The notes below the pieces were generated by a model, which had not been told where the DNA came from, ran no database searches, and worked only from the letters and a program-made list of their open reading frames with translations. Below are positions 45,386-57,150 of a DNA stretch of 64,000 nucleotides, in pieces. The translations under genes and the position numbers were made by a program. Source of the DNA: Hemerocallis citrina. Lineage: Eukaryota > Streptophyta > Magnoliopsida > Asparagales > Asphodelaceae. The stretch covers positions 186,554,813 through 186,618,812 of the forward strand of contig CM030362.1 of assembly GCA_017893485.1 (NCBI GenBank), read 5' to 3'. Each line of letters begins with the position of its first letter. Positions within the stretch are counted from its first letter, which is position 1.

Positions 45386-46330
45386 TTAAGAAAATTGTTA
45401 AACCCTAAACCAACGGGGATCTGTTGTTGAGGGCAGATATGAGGGTCAAGAAGAAGAAATCCCAGGTGAGGATCTGCTGATATTGTCGGGATAGAGCGCA
45501 TCAAGGCTTGCTCTAAGGTAGAGTGGCGCAATCGCGTAGCTAGCCGGAGGTTGTGCTTTAGCTTATTGAGTTCCCAAATAGAGTTGGGCTCGATAAGGTA
45601 CGGAGTCGGGCCTGGTTGGATATAGGGCGCAGAGAGCGTCGCTGTGTCAGAAGGCGCGTTTCGGTGATGTCAAGAGTGGCATCATTGGAGATACGGCGGA
45701 GCTGACGACGGAATGCGTACGACAAGAATTCGGAGAGTGGAGGTGAACACGAAATCGACGATGGTGGAAGCGGAGAGATAGATTTTAAAATTCAAAATTT
45801 GAATTTCGAATTATGATTGTGATGCTCAAATTTGAATTTAGAGTTAGGGTTCGAAATTCAAATTTGAATTGGAGGAGTGGGGGAGGTGGATATTCCTTGA
45901 TTTTTTTGAATTTTAATATAGATTTTTGAAATTCAAATTTCTAGAAGGGAGTGTGAGGAGATTGTTCTGGGGCAATTTGAAGTTCAAACTAGTTCGGTTG
46001 AAATTCAAATTACTTTTTGTGGAGTGCTCGGCGAGTTCAAGCGGCTCAGTTTCGGTTGAGAACAACGACTACTGTTGAGAGCTGGATTTGACGCAATCGA
46101 AAGACGGCGTCGCGGTGGGGTTGGATTGGCAGATACACGACAGCAATGTCGTGGGGAGAGGAGTTAGTATGCCAGCAAGAGATGGTGGATGTGGTTATTG
46201 CCAATGTGAACGTTTGGGGGAATGTGGAGGGAGTTTCGGGGGTGGAGTGATTTCTAGGAGGTTTTTTGAAACTCACATCAGACTTGTGGGAAATCCTTAT
46301 TACTATTGGGAGTGATAGGTGGGAGAACAA
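45386..46330 (+). other. Remainder of the LINE-like unit
   Basis: GC-rich at first, then AT-rich with many AAATTC/GAATTT words at 45780-46010. Short ORFs only; no domain recognised. Confidence 0.45.
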
Positions 46331-46500
46331 GGTACAGAAGCAACGTCTGCAAGTTTAGCTAGGGAGGGACTAGTTAGGGATATAGGCTTAGCTTTGTAAT
46401 TGTTTCTCAATTGTTCCGTTTAGGAACAGATATATGTAACATTTATGTACTACTTGCATCGTTAATTTCCTATTAATGAAGCGGTGACGATGTCACCTTT

Positions 46501-46909
46501 TTTCTCAAAGTTTTAACTTTCTGCTTAACAAAAAAGAGAGAAAAAAAGTGTAATGAAGTATGGAGGTAGGCTATAAGAAGTTGCATAGGATTATCCTCTA
46601 CTATATTGCCATCTGAAACTGAAAGAGTAGCTCGAATTCGGACCTTTGGGTGTGAAGATTGCCATTGCAGTCACCTGAGCAAGTTTTCCAATGTTGCATG
46701 TTTAAGAAAACAACTAATATCCTCACCCTGGATTTTGTAGTGGCATATATGTTCGGTACATCTCAGTAGATTTACGTAGTTTTGCACGCTTGAAATTTTC
46801 AGTAGCTCAGATCATACTATTTTTGGTTTTGCACACTTGAAAATTTCAGTAGCTCAGATTACGTTATGTTACCAAATGAGTATCACTTAACCGTGTTGTG
46901 TAAACCCTT
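46501..46909 (+). other. Sequence between two LINE units
   Basis: Contains a tandem pair of about 45 bp, TTTTGCACGCTTGAAATTTT and TTTTGCACACTTGAAAATTT each followed by CAGTAGCTCAGAT (46782-46860). No gene. Confidence 0.5.
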
Positions 46910-47453
46910 CAATCCCTATGACAAGTTTTTTTTTTTTAGGAAAAGGTGGAGTCTGGCCACCCTGTTTCATTAATAAGAGATTAACAAAATAAACTCAGAG
47001 TCCTGAGCTCGCTACAAAATCCTACAACCATAACAAAAGTACAGAAACTCCACCCCAAACATGGTAGGGTGGGACCAAATAAGACTGGAAAAACCAAGAG
47101 AAAGACATCATGGTCCCCCCAACAAAATCCTGGGGGGTGGGCACCTCTGATCAGTATCTGCCGTACATGCTCTCAATCGATCGTCGGACCGATCTCAATC
47201 TCCTCGTCGTCGAACACCTGAACCTGGAAAACGCTCTTGATCCGTCCTCTAGGACCTGCTGTGGCCACAGTAGCCCAAAAAGAGATAAGATGCATAGTGT
47301 GATCAAATTGCAGTAATACTATTGCAAGTTGCACGAAAGTAACGGTTATTTCTGTCTAGCCAAAGAACCCAGGTCACGGCGGCGATAGCAATATACCACG
47401 CTTCTCTCATAGCCCCCCGCTCTAGCCCGAATTTAAGACCCACCCACAGCTCC

Positions 47454-50400
47454 TCATACATAGTAGGGTATTGTGACGTCCCTAGGGAGGGCGAGGACCT
47501 CTACGAGGACCGCTTTGCTCCTAGGGCACTGAAGAAAAATGTGGTCTCTCATTTCCAGTGTAGCAAGGCAAAACCCGCACTGGGTACCCACATTAGGCTG
47601 TCGCTTGGCTAGGTTTTCCCTAGTCAGAATCGCGTCATTCAAGACCCGCCATAAGAAAGCTTTAATTTTAAGCGGTGCTTTTGTTCTCCATATGACAGCC
47701 GACCACACTGGTGTACAACTCCTAAAGTGAATGCGGTTGTACATGGATCGAACCGAGAACTTCCCGTTCTTCTCTACACCCCATGATTTCTTATCAGGGC
47801 CCTGGGAGCAATTAATTCCGGCATTGATGATGAGGTTCTGGAGTTCCATAAGTCTAAGTTCGGAGCCTAAATCAAGTGCTTGTTTGAAAGGAAGTTTCCA
47901 GGTGCCCCTTTTCCAAGCTGTGGCCACCTTGCAATAAGGATGTGACGCTTGCTCATATAAGTCTGGGAACAGGTTTCTGAGTGGGCGCTCCGTACACCAC
48001 TTATCCCACCAGAATCTGGTCAGTCTGCCATTACCGATGACTGACTTCACGCAACTATTGAATGGTTCGTAAGCTTTAGCGATGCCTTTCCAGAATCAGG
48101 AAACCCAGGGACCTATCCTGTAGCCTAGGTTTCTCGTTCCATTGCCCTGCATGTATCCCTGAGCAAATTGTTGCTACCCTTCTCTATTAGGATGGAAGAC
48201 CTTCCACCAGCATTTGCCCAGTAGCGCCAGGTTCATATCTCGAAGGTCAATGATGCCTAGGCCCCTATGTTTTTTTTTCATACATGCCTTCTCCCATCTG
48301 ATGAGATGGTATCCCCCCTCATTCCGGGTCTGCCCCTTTCCATAGGAAACGTTTCCGCGTGCGGTCAATCCTCTGAATCACCCATTGCGGCATTTCAAAG
48401 AAGGAGAGGTAATAGGTAAGCAAGTTTGAAAGGACGGCGTTGATAAGCGTAACTCTCCCCCCTAAGGATAGGGCTTTGCCCTTCCACCCAGCAAGCCGCT
48501 TGTCTACCCGCTCAATAATAGGTAGCCAGTCTGCCTTTTTGAGTCTCCTGAATCTTAGTGGCAACCCTAAGTACTGGATGGGAAAACTCTTAGTAGGGCA
48601 GTTGAGTATGGTGGCGTGGTCCAATGCCTCTTCTGGTGTTAGGGCAATGGGAATGAGTACACATTTGTGGAAGTTGACCTTAAGATCAGACCAGGCTTGA
48701 AAATAGTATAGGATACCCTTAAAGACAGTGGTCTCTCCTAGGTTTCCATTGCCAAATAGAAGTGTGTCATCTGCATATTGGAGAATAGAGCACCCTTGTC
48801 GATTGGTTCCCTTGGCTACTGGAACAACCCAACCTGCTTGACCACACTTAGTCATCATTGAACGGAGGACGTCAGCGACGATGGTGAAGAGGAGGGGTGA
48901 TAGGGGATCGCCTTGTCTGAGACCCCGCCTGCAGGAAAATTGGTGTCCTGAGACCCAATTCACTAGGATCGCCAACCTACTGGTAGTAAGGCAAGTGTGT
49001 ATCAACCTGATCCATCTCTCCCCGAAGCCTTTCCCTGCCAACACTTCTAGCAAACAATCCCATTCCACTGAGTCGTAGGCTTTCTCAAAGTCCAGCTTCA
49101 GGAGGTAACTCTTAGAATTCGACGTGTGATAGTGATGGATCATTTCTTCGGCTGTTGCCATACTGTCTTGTATGCACCGTCCTTTGATGAATCCGGTCTG
49201 GTCTTGTAAGGCCATCCATCACCTTACCTAGTCTGTTAGCTAGGGTCTTGGTAATGATCTTTACCGAACAATTGAGGAGGCTAATAGGGCGGTAGTCTCC
49301 GACTCGTCGGGAGTCTTCTCTCTTAGGGATTAGTACTACCTCAGCAGAGTTGAATCTTCCTAGCTTATGTTTATGCTCATAGAAGTCTGCAAACAACTTC
49401 ACGAGGTCATCTTTGATCTCTTCCCAAAAGATCTGATAAAAAATTATCGGGAACCCATCTGGCCCAGGGGCTTTATCTTTTCCCAGTTGTTGAACCGTCT
49501 CCCCGACCTCTTTCTCGGTGAAGGGAACTTCGAGGGACTGTAGCTTAGAGTTGGGGTTATCCGATTGATCCTGCCAGAAGTCAGGTTGAAGAGGGATCCT
49601 CATTTCAGCTTTTTTCCTAAAGAGTCGCTTGTAATGGGATTGGAAAGCCATCCTAATAGTCTTGTCGTCTTGCACCACACCGGCATCCGTGTGGATTGAT
49701 TGGATGAGATTGGCCCTCCGCCGAGCACTTGCCACTCGATGGAAGAAGGCGGTGTTCGCGTCTCCCTCTTTGAGCCACGAAATCCTGGATCTTTGCTGCC
49801 ACTTGATTTCCTCCATCCTGTAAAGGTGGTCGATTTCCTGTCTGAGCTGCAGCAGTCTATTCCGCTCCTCCTGTATCAAGTCCCTAGTTTCTTCTATTTT
49901 TTCTAGATTCTCGATACCTTCCAGAAGGGATTCCTTAGCTTGCCAGATCAGCGCAAATCTGGTGTGGTTCCACTTCCTGAGTTTGTCACGAAGCCTTCTA
50001 ATTTTTTCACACCAAATAGCGGTTGCCTCGGTGGCCGATGTCGAGCGGGACCAACATTCGTTGACCATGTGATGGAATCCTTGGAATTCTAACCACGCAT
50101 TCTCAAACCTAAACCTTGAGGGCTTCCTTGGTTGGTTTCCCCTGAGGATAGGAAAATGGGTACGTGGGCTGAGGAGGCTTTGGGATAGACCTAGCTGTGG
50201 CCAACGGGAATTTGGTCTCCCAATCCGTGGAGACCAAAATTCGATCTAGCTTGGCTAGAATGGGCACTGCTTGCATGTTGGATCAGGTGAAGAGCCTGTC
50301 AGAAATGGGGATATCAACCAGATCCAGATCCGCGATGACCTCATTAAAGGCTTCCCTATTTGCATCACAGGCGCCTCTACCCCTATGTTCAGAGGCGAAT

Positions 50401-50830
50401 CTAGTGATGTTGAAGTTGCCCCCCACCACCCAAGGGTGAAGCCAGCGTGCTTTCACCGCTCTAAGTTACGTCCAGAAGGCCCTTTGAGCATCAGAGGTGT
50501 GAGGTCCATAGGCCATTGTAACCGACTGAGTCCATTGGTCGGATTTACGCTGTAGTAAAACTAACAATGAGAAAAGCCCGTGGAACTCGTCTAGGCAGTT
50601 AAAGTAGTCTGGGTTAAAACCTAGCGCGATGCCTTCAGAAGCTCCCTTCGACGGAGATATTTTCCATACTGAAATTCGTCTCCCCCCACTCTACTAAGCC
50701 TGCGAGTGTGTGACAGTTTGGTTTCTTGAAGGCCCACAAAATTGGCTTTCGACCTAGCGATGACTTCCCTCACCATTTCTCTCTTACCCCTCCTACCTAG
50801 GCCTCTCATGTTCCAGAATAGCGCATCCAT
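47454..50830 (-). pseudogene. LINE ORF2 (endonuclease, reverse transcriptase, zf-RVT), frameshifted
   Basis: The start MDALFWNMRGLG (50830) opens the endonuclease, with LQETKL carrying the metal-binding Glu. The rest of the endonuclease (50620-50070) is in broken frames. The reverse transcriptase begins in 49112-50068 (APGPDGFP; PISLLNCSVKIITK). It changes frame near 49210 and continues at 48319-49215 with LDFEKAYDSVEWDCL, RQGDPLSPLLF and the catalytic YADDT. It changes frame again near 48320. The zf-RVT region at 47454-48050 ends with CGFCLATLEMRDHIFLQC. The catalytic residues survive, and only frameshifts appear to disable the core. Confidence 0.92.
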
Positions 50831-53800
50831 TAATTAAGAGAGTGGGAGGGATCGTGACTTGTTTCGGGTAACGAGTTCAAATTCAAGTTTAGAGTAACCC
50901 TTTCCGTCTCCCATCCTCTAATTTTGTTGAAGATGAGGGAGTTCCTATCTGTATCGTTAACCGCAAGACCACAGGTATTGGCTAGACTAAAAATTTCATT
51001 ATTAGTCATGAAGTTAAAAATAGAAGCTAGAAAGGAGCGCGTACCTCCGTCGCTAGTCTTTGAGGATTTGGCGGCCGCAGCGATCTCTAGATAATCATCT
51101 AAGGACTCCTCTGTGGCCCTTTTAGCCGCCTTCTGGACTCTGAAACCTGTGAGAGTTTGACCCTGGCTAGGTGCAGTCAGCTGTGTTGGGGGATATGTGG
51201 AGGGCACCAATTCAGGAAAGGTGGCATGGAAATCCACCTGAAAATCATAGTCCGAATCATCCTCAGAGTAGACGCAATCATCTTCCAGATTCAGTCTGCC
51301 TTCACTATTGTCGGCTTCATCTTGTGGTGTACTCTGTGCAGCTGTGATACCTGTAGTGGACCTCTCAATAGGCCCATCACTTGTTGCCACTTCCTGTAGA
51401 GTAATTGTCTCCCCGTTGGTGGACCCCTCGATGGGCCCACTGCATGCGATTTCCAGTATATTTGGTTGCATTTCAAGCCCTGTACTAGAGTGTAGAACAA
51501 CTGGGCTGTCGATGGGCCCCTCTAAACTAACCCCTCCGCTATAAAAGCCCCCCCCCCCCCCCCCCCAATCTCATTTTTGTTTCCAACAGACATATTGGGC
51601 CTGGGTCCACTCGAGTCCACTTCTTCCTGTTGAGCGCGAACCGCCTGCGGAGTAGGATAAGCTTCGTTGTAGTTTAGGACCACCTGGTCCTGTCTTCTGA
51701 CCTCTTTACCACATGGCTTGTGGTGGTTGGCTGCTTCTGCGGCAGGCCCTTTGCACGAAGCACTGCGCGCTCTGACCAAGGTTTTGTCATTTACGAGGGG
51801 CTCATTTACCTTATCTCTCGATGCTGCTTCCCCTTCTGTTGAGTCTTTCTCCTTTGGGGTCTCTTCCTCAACAGTGAAGAGCTGTGATCTCGTCTTCTTC
51901 CTCAAAAAACCCCCTACCAACTCCCCTTCCTGGCGCCTAGGGCTTCCTTTTTGCTCGTTAGGAAGCCTACTCTATTTTGGGTCCACCTTTGTGGTCAAAA
52001 GTGGCGCCTTTTTCGGTGCTTTTCCTTTAAAGGATATATCCTTTACCAACTCTCATCCCAAAGGCAGCAACTTTCCCCCTTTTGGAGAGCAGCTGAGCAT
52101 GCTTTTGCCCATAACAGGGCCTGCAGGCTCTGGTTGCTTCTTCAAATCTTCTTTTTGGGTTCTTTTCACCAACCCTCTGTGGCTGCATGCCACTTCGGGA
52201 AGCCTGTGGTACTCCCTTTTCTAAGTTAGCTGCTGGCCTTAGGCGATTTACCAGATCTGGCAATGGATCCTGGCCGTTGGATCCTTTGGACGCATCTCAA
52301 TCTCGCCCAACGGGATCCGGCCCAGAGTCTTGACGCGCTGATCCCCCTACCGCAGTCGCACGGTGGCCCTCCAGCCCTCTTGCCACCTTGATCAACTCTC
52401 GGTGAGCCTTCTCTACCTCATGGGACCCATCTAAAGTGAGCTCCCATTCCGGTGAGGCCACCACTTTGTAGGTGCGGCCGTCTCGATGAGAGGGGGGGTG
52501 AGGGGGAAATGATGGGTTGTAGCTCCGCCTCCGTCTCTGTGCGTTTGTCTAGAACAAACCAAATGAGATAAGATTGTTCGTATGAAAACACTTTGGCGAA
52601 GCGGGGCATGAGGGAGATATCACCGCTCCTGATGAGGATTCTCGCCGAGACTATCTCCGATCGGCGGATGGTCTTTTCGTCTATCTCTTCCACTGATCCG
52701 AAGTCAGATACTATCTCTTGCAAAGCCTCCTTCCAAAAATGAAGTGGAACGTTGTGGATCCATATCCAAAACTTGTCTCCTTGTGGCCGTTCTGCACCAA
52801 AACTCGGTGTCCAAGCTTTGAAGTCCACTTTGAAGTGGCCAAAATCCACCGTCGCCATACTGGTAACTTCTAACATCTTCTATGGTGACGGGAATGAGAC
52901 AAGAAATTGGAGATGACAAACTTTCTTCACCACCCAGTCCCTGTGCGCACTCGTAGGCCACATCGCATTCAGCGCCTGTAAGAGGTGTGTTTCCGATGGC
53001 CTGCCTGTCTTGACTCTAGCCACCGCACACCACTGGCGGAGCCAACTCTCCTCACTCTTGATGATGGCGATGCTGTTAGCCAGTCTGATTGTTGCGGGGT
53101 TATCCGGCGACCTTCCTCTGTAGACTTGTCGTTCATCATCGGTGTTGGAAGTAATCACATTGGTACAATTGTAAGACATGTGGCCCCATTTCATACACTT
53201 CAAGCATCGAACTTCTTTAGTGCATTCTGTTCGATAGTGGCCCAAGTCACCACAATTGAAGCACGGCACCGGTTTTCGTTTCCCTCTTCTTTGTTTCTTA
53301 CCATTATCCTGCGGCACTGGTGCTGGGGAGGTGAGTTTCCTTTTCCCTTTGTGTGTGACCTCTTGCTACTGTTTCGCTGCATCTCCAGACAGGGCTTGTT
53401 CCGCTTCTTCCCTGGCCTCGTCGCTTGGACCCCCCTGTTGGGCCCATACGACGATGGCAATAGGAAGGTCCAGGCTCGCCTCCTTTGGTGGTGCCAGGTG
53501 TTGGATGAGGGGGGGGGGTCTGGTGGGGAGTGCTGTTGATTGTTGGGGTTCATTGGGGGGTTATGGTAGAGAGTGGGGTATCTTGGCTGTGCCCTGTTTG
53601 CTGAGTGGTGTTGGTAGTCGCTGCTATGGTGATTTGTATGATGCCACTGGCCACTAAAGTACTGGGGGCGATGAGTATCCATGCTGTGAATCTTTACTCT
53701 GTAGTAACTGTTTGATTAATGAAGTTGATGTGTCTCCTTGGGAGGATACATTCGGTGATTGTCCCTATCCCTGTCCCTATGAAGATGGTCGTCGTATCTC

Positions 53801-54171
53801 TTCTGAGCGTGACGTTGGCCCCTTGGGGGGGTTCAATTACGCCCGTAGCGGCTCGTAGAAGGACCCCCTCTATGGGCCCGTTCCCTCGAGACGATCTCCT
53901 GATGACGGTGATGACCATCGCCACTCCTTAGCTGTCGATGCTGTGCACTTCGGTGTGCCCGCGGCGGAGTGAGCGCACGTCTAAGCCTAGGAGAGACCTC
54001 CACATAGGGTACATTCGGAAGGGATGTAGGATTTGTGGTGGGGTTGGGGGGTGCATCCGCCTGGTTGAGAGGGGGGTGAGATGGTGGGAGAGGGGTGGTG
54101 GGAGGCACCTCTGCAGTGGGTGGAGAGGGGTTGGTGGCGGTGGGTGTCGGACCCCCTCGTTGGGCCCGCAC
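50830..54171 (-). pseudogene. LINE ORF1 (double zinc knuckle, DUF4283-like), frameshifted
   Basis: A Pro-rich N-terminus lies at 53833-54171 and a His/Asn/Pro-rich stretch at 53330-53682. Two CCHC knuckles, CFNCGDLGHYRTEC and CLKCMKWGHMSYNC, lie at about 53170-53265. A DUF4283-like domain is at 52418-52876 (Trp-Ile-His-Asn-Val-Pro-Leu-His-Phe-Trp). The C-terminal tail is at 50830-51471. At least five frame changes break it. Its TAA overlaps the ORF2 start as TAATG. Confidence 0.85.
51549..51566 (+). repeat. Poly(C) tract in LINE ORF1
   Basis: About 18 C bases. Length change here could by itself shift the ORF1 frame (ORFs end or start at 51522 on the - strand). Confidence 0.9.
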
Positions 54172-54529
54172 CCACTCAGCTCCAATTCCGACAGCATAGA
54201 GGAGTGAAGCGAAAGGTCCGAGATGAAAAGGGTGTGAAGATGGTGAAGATGCAGTATGCAGGGGGTAGACGGAGAAGATATTTAGAGGAGGAGAAGAAGA
54301 AGAGGGTAGTGGAGGGAGACAGAGATGAGGTTCGGCGGGAGGAGGAAGAAGGAGGGATTAGGTGGGAGCTCCATCAGCTACACAGATGTTTCTTTAAAAT
54401 GGTAATATCCAATCCCTATGACAAGTTATGGGTTTGAAACTTTTACGGTGAAAAAGGGAAATTTTCAGCCATAGAATTATTGACATTGCTCTTTTGAGTA
54501 TTGTAGTGTTGAAACTCAGTGCTCTGAAT

Positions 54530-54640
54530 TTATTTTATTAACCACTTATTAATGAAACAGAGTGGTCATATTCCACCTTTTCTTTAAAAATAATAATAAA
54601 TAAATAAATAAAATTTAAAAAAAAAATCTCCCTTTGCTCC
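54530..54640 (+). repeat. LINE 3' tail remnant
   Basis: TTATTAATGAAACAGAGTGG, then ATTCCACCTTTTC, followed by AATAATAAATAAATAAATAA and an A run. This is the same 3' terminus as the LINE at 46928 but on the + strand. The LINE at 46928-54409 inserted about 100 bp upstream of it. Confidence 0.7.
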
Positions 54641-54711
54641 GACAGGCTAATTAATATGGAGTAAGGGTTATTTCCATACAGCTCACTCCACAAATTATTA
54701 TTTGCATATAA

Positions 54712-55599
54712 GAGCATCCACAGTCGTTTGCTTATTTGCCATTTTTTTCCTTTTTTTTACTGTAGCTCATACAGTCGTGAGCTATTTTGCCATTTTTTGG
54801 CAAATCGGCTACAGTAGAAAAGGGAAAATAGCATTCTATATAGCAAAATGCATATTATAGGTCTGGATTATTTAATTATTATTTTAATTGATCGGACGAA
54901 ACATGATGTAAAAAAATAACCGGTTATTCGTCCGAAGTAAAATAAAAATAAAAACCAAATAAAATAACCGGTTAAATGAATTTAAGCGTGGGAATGAACA
55001 TGATGTTTCGTCCCAATCCAATTTTTAAAAAAAAAATTATTTAAAAAATTAATTTTGTAAATTTAAAATTTTTTTTTGCAATTATCTCAATTGATTTTGT
55101 AAATTTTTTAATTGATTTTACAAATATTTTTTACAAATTATTTTTAAAAATTGGTTTTGCAATTTTTTTTTGCAAAAAAAACTTCTGCAAAATTCGGATG
55201 AATCATCATGTTTCGTCCGGTTTTGTGATTTTTTTGCACATTTTGTAAAATTTTAAATTGTTTTTGCAAAATTTTAAATTTATTTTGCAAATTTTTAAAT
55301 TGTTTTTGCAAATATTATTTACAAACTATTTTTTAAAATTGTTTTTTAAAAATTTTTTTGCAAATTTTTTTTGCAAAAAAAACTTCTTCCTTTTTGGGAC
55401 GAAACATCATGTTTCGTCCCGTATTTTTTATTAATATTTTATCAGTATAAATTATTTTTTTAATTACAGACGAAACATGAGTTTCTTTTTTAACGACCTT
55501 ATGCATTTTTTTGTCATTCGACGACTGCAGCGTTTCATCGAATTGGATGGGCAAAATATGCATTTTGTCATTTTTTACATTGAACGACTGTGGATGCTG
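54712..55599. mobile_element. PIF/Harbinger-like TIR element
   Basis: Terminal inverted repeats GAGCATCCACAGTCGTT (54712) and, read inward from 55599, CAGCATCCACAGTCGTT, flanked by TAA (54709-54711 and 55600-55602). This fits the three-base target preference of the PIF/Harbinger group. The 888-bp interior is AT-rich with repeated GGACGAAACATCATG words in both orientations, and has no transposase. A 33-bp near-repeat (GCTCACTCCACAAATTA... to TGCATATAA) lies immediately outside both ends. Confidence 0.78.
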
Positions 55600-55932
55600 T
55601 AACTAGCTCACTCCACAAATTACTATTTGCATATAACTTACTTACAGTTACAGTATATAACTTACTTGCAGTCTGCTTTCTAAAAAACTATCCTTATTAT
55701 TTGGTAGCTATTATAAACTAAAGGGTATTTAAGGTAAAACGCCATTTCTTCCCACCTCTATACTTCTAGTTTACGATCAGGATAATTATAGCAAGGGCAA
55801 TATAATCTTTTTTAAACCCAAGTTAATGCTTTTTCCAATACAAGTGAAAATGAATGAAACTAAAAATAGTGTTTTTTGGGAAAGTGTCTAATAATATTGT
55901 GAGTGAATTATATGAAAATAATGATTTATATG

Positions 55933-56572
55933 AGCATCTGTAGTCGTTTTCCAAATATGCATATTATGCATATTTGGCTACAGTAGATTGTCAAAAATGA
56001 GAAGATTTAAGAATTATCCATATAGGCACTTGAAGTGCCGTCCCACAAAAAAAAAAAAAAAAAAAAATTGTAATTAAAAAACACCCAAAAACTTCCCAAT
56101 TCTCGGACGGCACTTGAAGTGCGGTCCCTCCACTTGTATTTTTTTTGCAAATTTTGAATTGTTTTTGTTATTTTTTGTAATGTTTTTGTAATTTCTGTAA
56201 TTTTTTTTGTAAATTTTTGTAATGTTTTTGTAAAAAAAATTTTGCACTTCGAATCCGTTTTTTCCTCCAACAGCACTTCGAGTGCCGTCGCTCCAATTTA
56301 TTTTTTTTTTTGTGTTTTTTTTTTCGCTCCGACGGAGCTTCGAGTGCCGTCCCACAAATTTTACGTGTTTTTTAATTTAATTTTTTCTCCGACGGCACAT
56401 GATGTGCCATCACTTATTATTTTAATATGAAAAGCTAATTAGCTTTTAACGACTGCAGTAAAACTTCGATTGCTATTTTCATTTAAACATATATACATAT
56501 GCTCTACAGATGCTCTAAGTAAGCTATATGAAATTAGCTCTACAGATCCATTTAAACGACTACAGATGCTCT
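55933..56572. mobile_element. Related TIR element
   Basis: Ends GAGCATCTGTAGTCGTTT (55933) and its exact reverse complement at 56555-56572. The interior contains GACGGCACTTGAAGTGC-type palindromic words four or five times. A second inner TIR-like copy (CAGATGCTCTAAGTAAGC) near 56507 and a duplicated AGCTATATGAAATTAGC on the right show local rearrangement. No coding capacity. The target duplication is unclear (TAT on the left, TAA on the right). Confidence 0.65.
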
Positions 56573-57150
56573 AAGCAAGCTATATGAAATTAGCACATTT
56601 TGTAGGAGTTATATGGAAATAACCCTAAAAGGAAATTGTTACCTTTATTTAAATGAGTTGTGGCTGAAAACCTTGAACGTAAGCTCCAGAACAATTTTAC
56701 TAACAATTGGTTCAAATCTATGCTCAAGCTCAGCACAAAAAACAATATGGTCAAGCCTTACGAGCACGGCCTTCTCCCACTGAGGCGAACTCCTGAAAAA
56801 CTCCTGAAAAGGGGCCTCCATACACCACCAAAATTTAAAAAAAAAAAAACATGCATATAAAAAATTTACAAATTGTTCAAAACAAAATATGCAAAATATA
56901 TATCATTGAATAACAAGTTTACTCATAAGTATCATACAGATATGTAAAATTAAGTCAGAACATATAATCAAATATGCGAAGCTCCTTTGGTGAATGGAAA
57001 ACTCTTATTCTACCTCATTTAATGCATAAAGCTGCCTCAACAATTCACCTGCACATCTACATAGATGAAATGAAAATTATGAAACAGAAACATAAAATTA
57101 TGAAATGAAAATGAAATAACATTTAAGTGAAGAAATGAAACATAGGAGAA
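56573..57150. other. AT-rich intergenic sequence
   Basis: A 66-codon + strand ORF at 56660-56860 ends in an A-rich run and has no recognised domain. Nothing else was seen. Confidence 0.4.

Larger units (their letters stand above)
44215..46500 (+). mobile_element. LINE-like unit carrying a captured host-gene piece
   Basis: The left part has a short palindrome CTCTAGAATTTCTAGAGAG (44251-44269), a poly(C) tract (about 44331-44364) and GTCTAGGGCTTTGAGAGTC repeats, like a LINE 5' leader. The right end at 46465-46495 reads ATTAATGAAGCGGTG...TCACCTTTTTTCTC. This matches the 3' terminus of the LINE at 46928 (ATTAATGAAAC...CCACCTTTTCC) and the tail at 54550. No ORF2 is present. An antisense host-gene fragment fills 44540-45385. 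The exact ends and target duplication were not fixed, so the element type is an inference. Confidence 0.5.
46928..54409 (-). mobile_element. L1-type LINE, nearly full length
   Basis: An 18-bp perfect target duplication CAATCCCTATGACAAGTT (46910-46927 and 54410-54427) flanks 7.48 kb. The 3' end on the - strand (46928-46990) reads ATTAATGAAACAGGGTGGCC...CCACCTTTTCC and a poly(A) run. ORF1 and ORF2 are both present and are damaged by relatively few frameshifts. This is a different family from the LINE at 13288. Confidence 0.94.
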
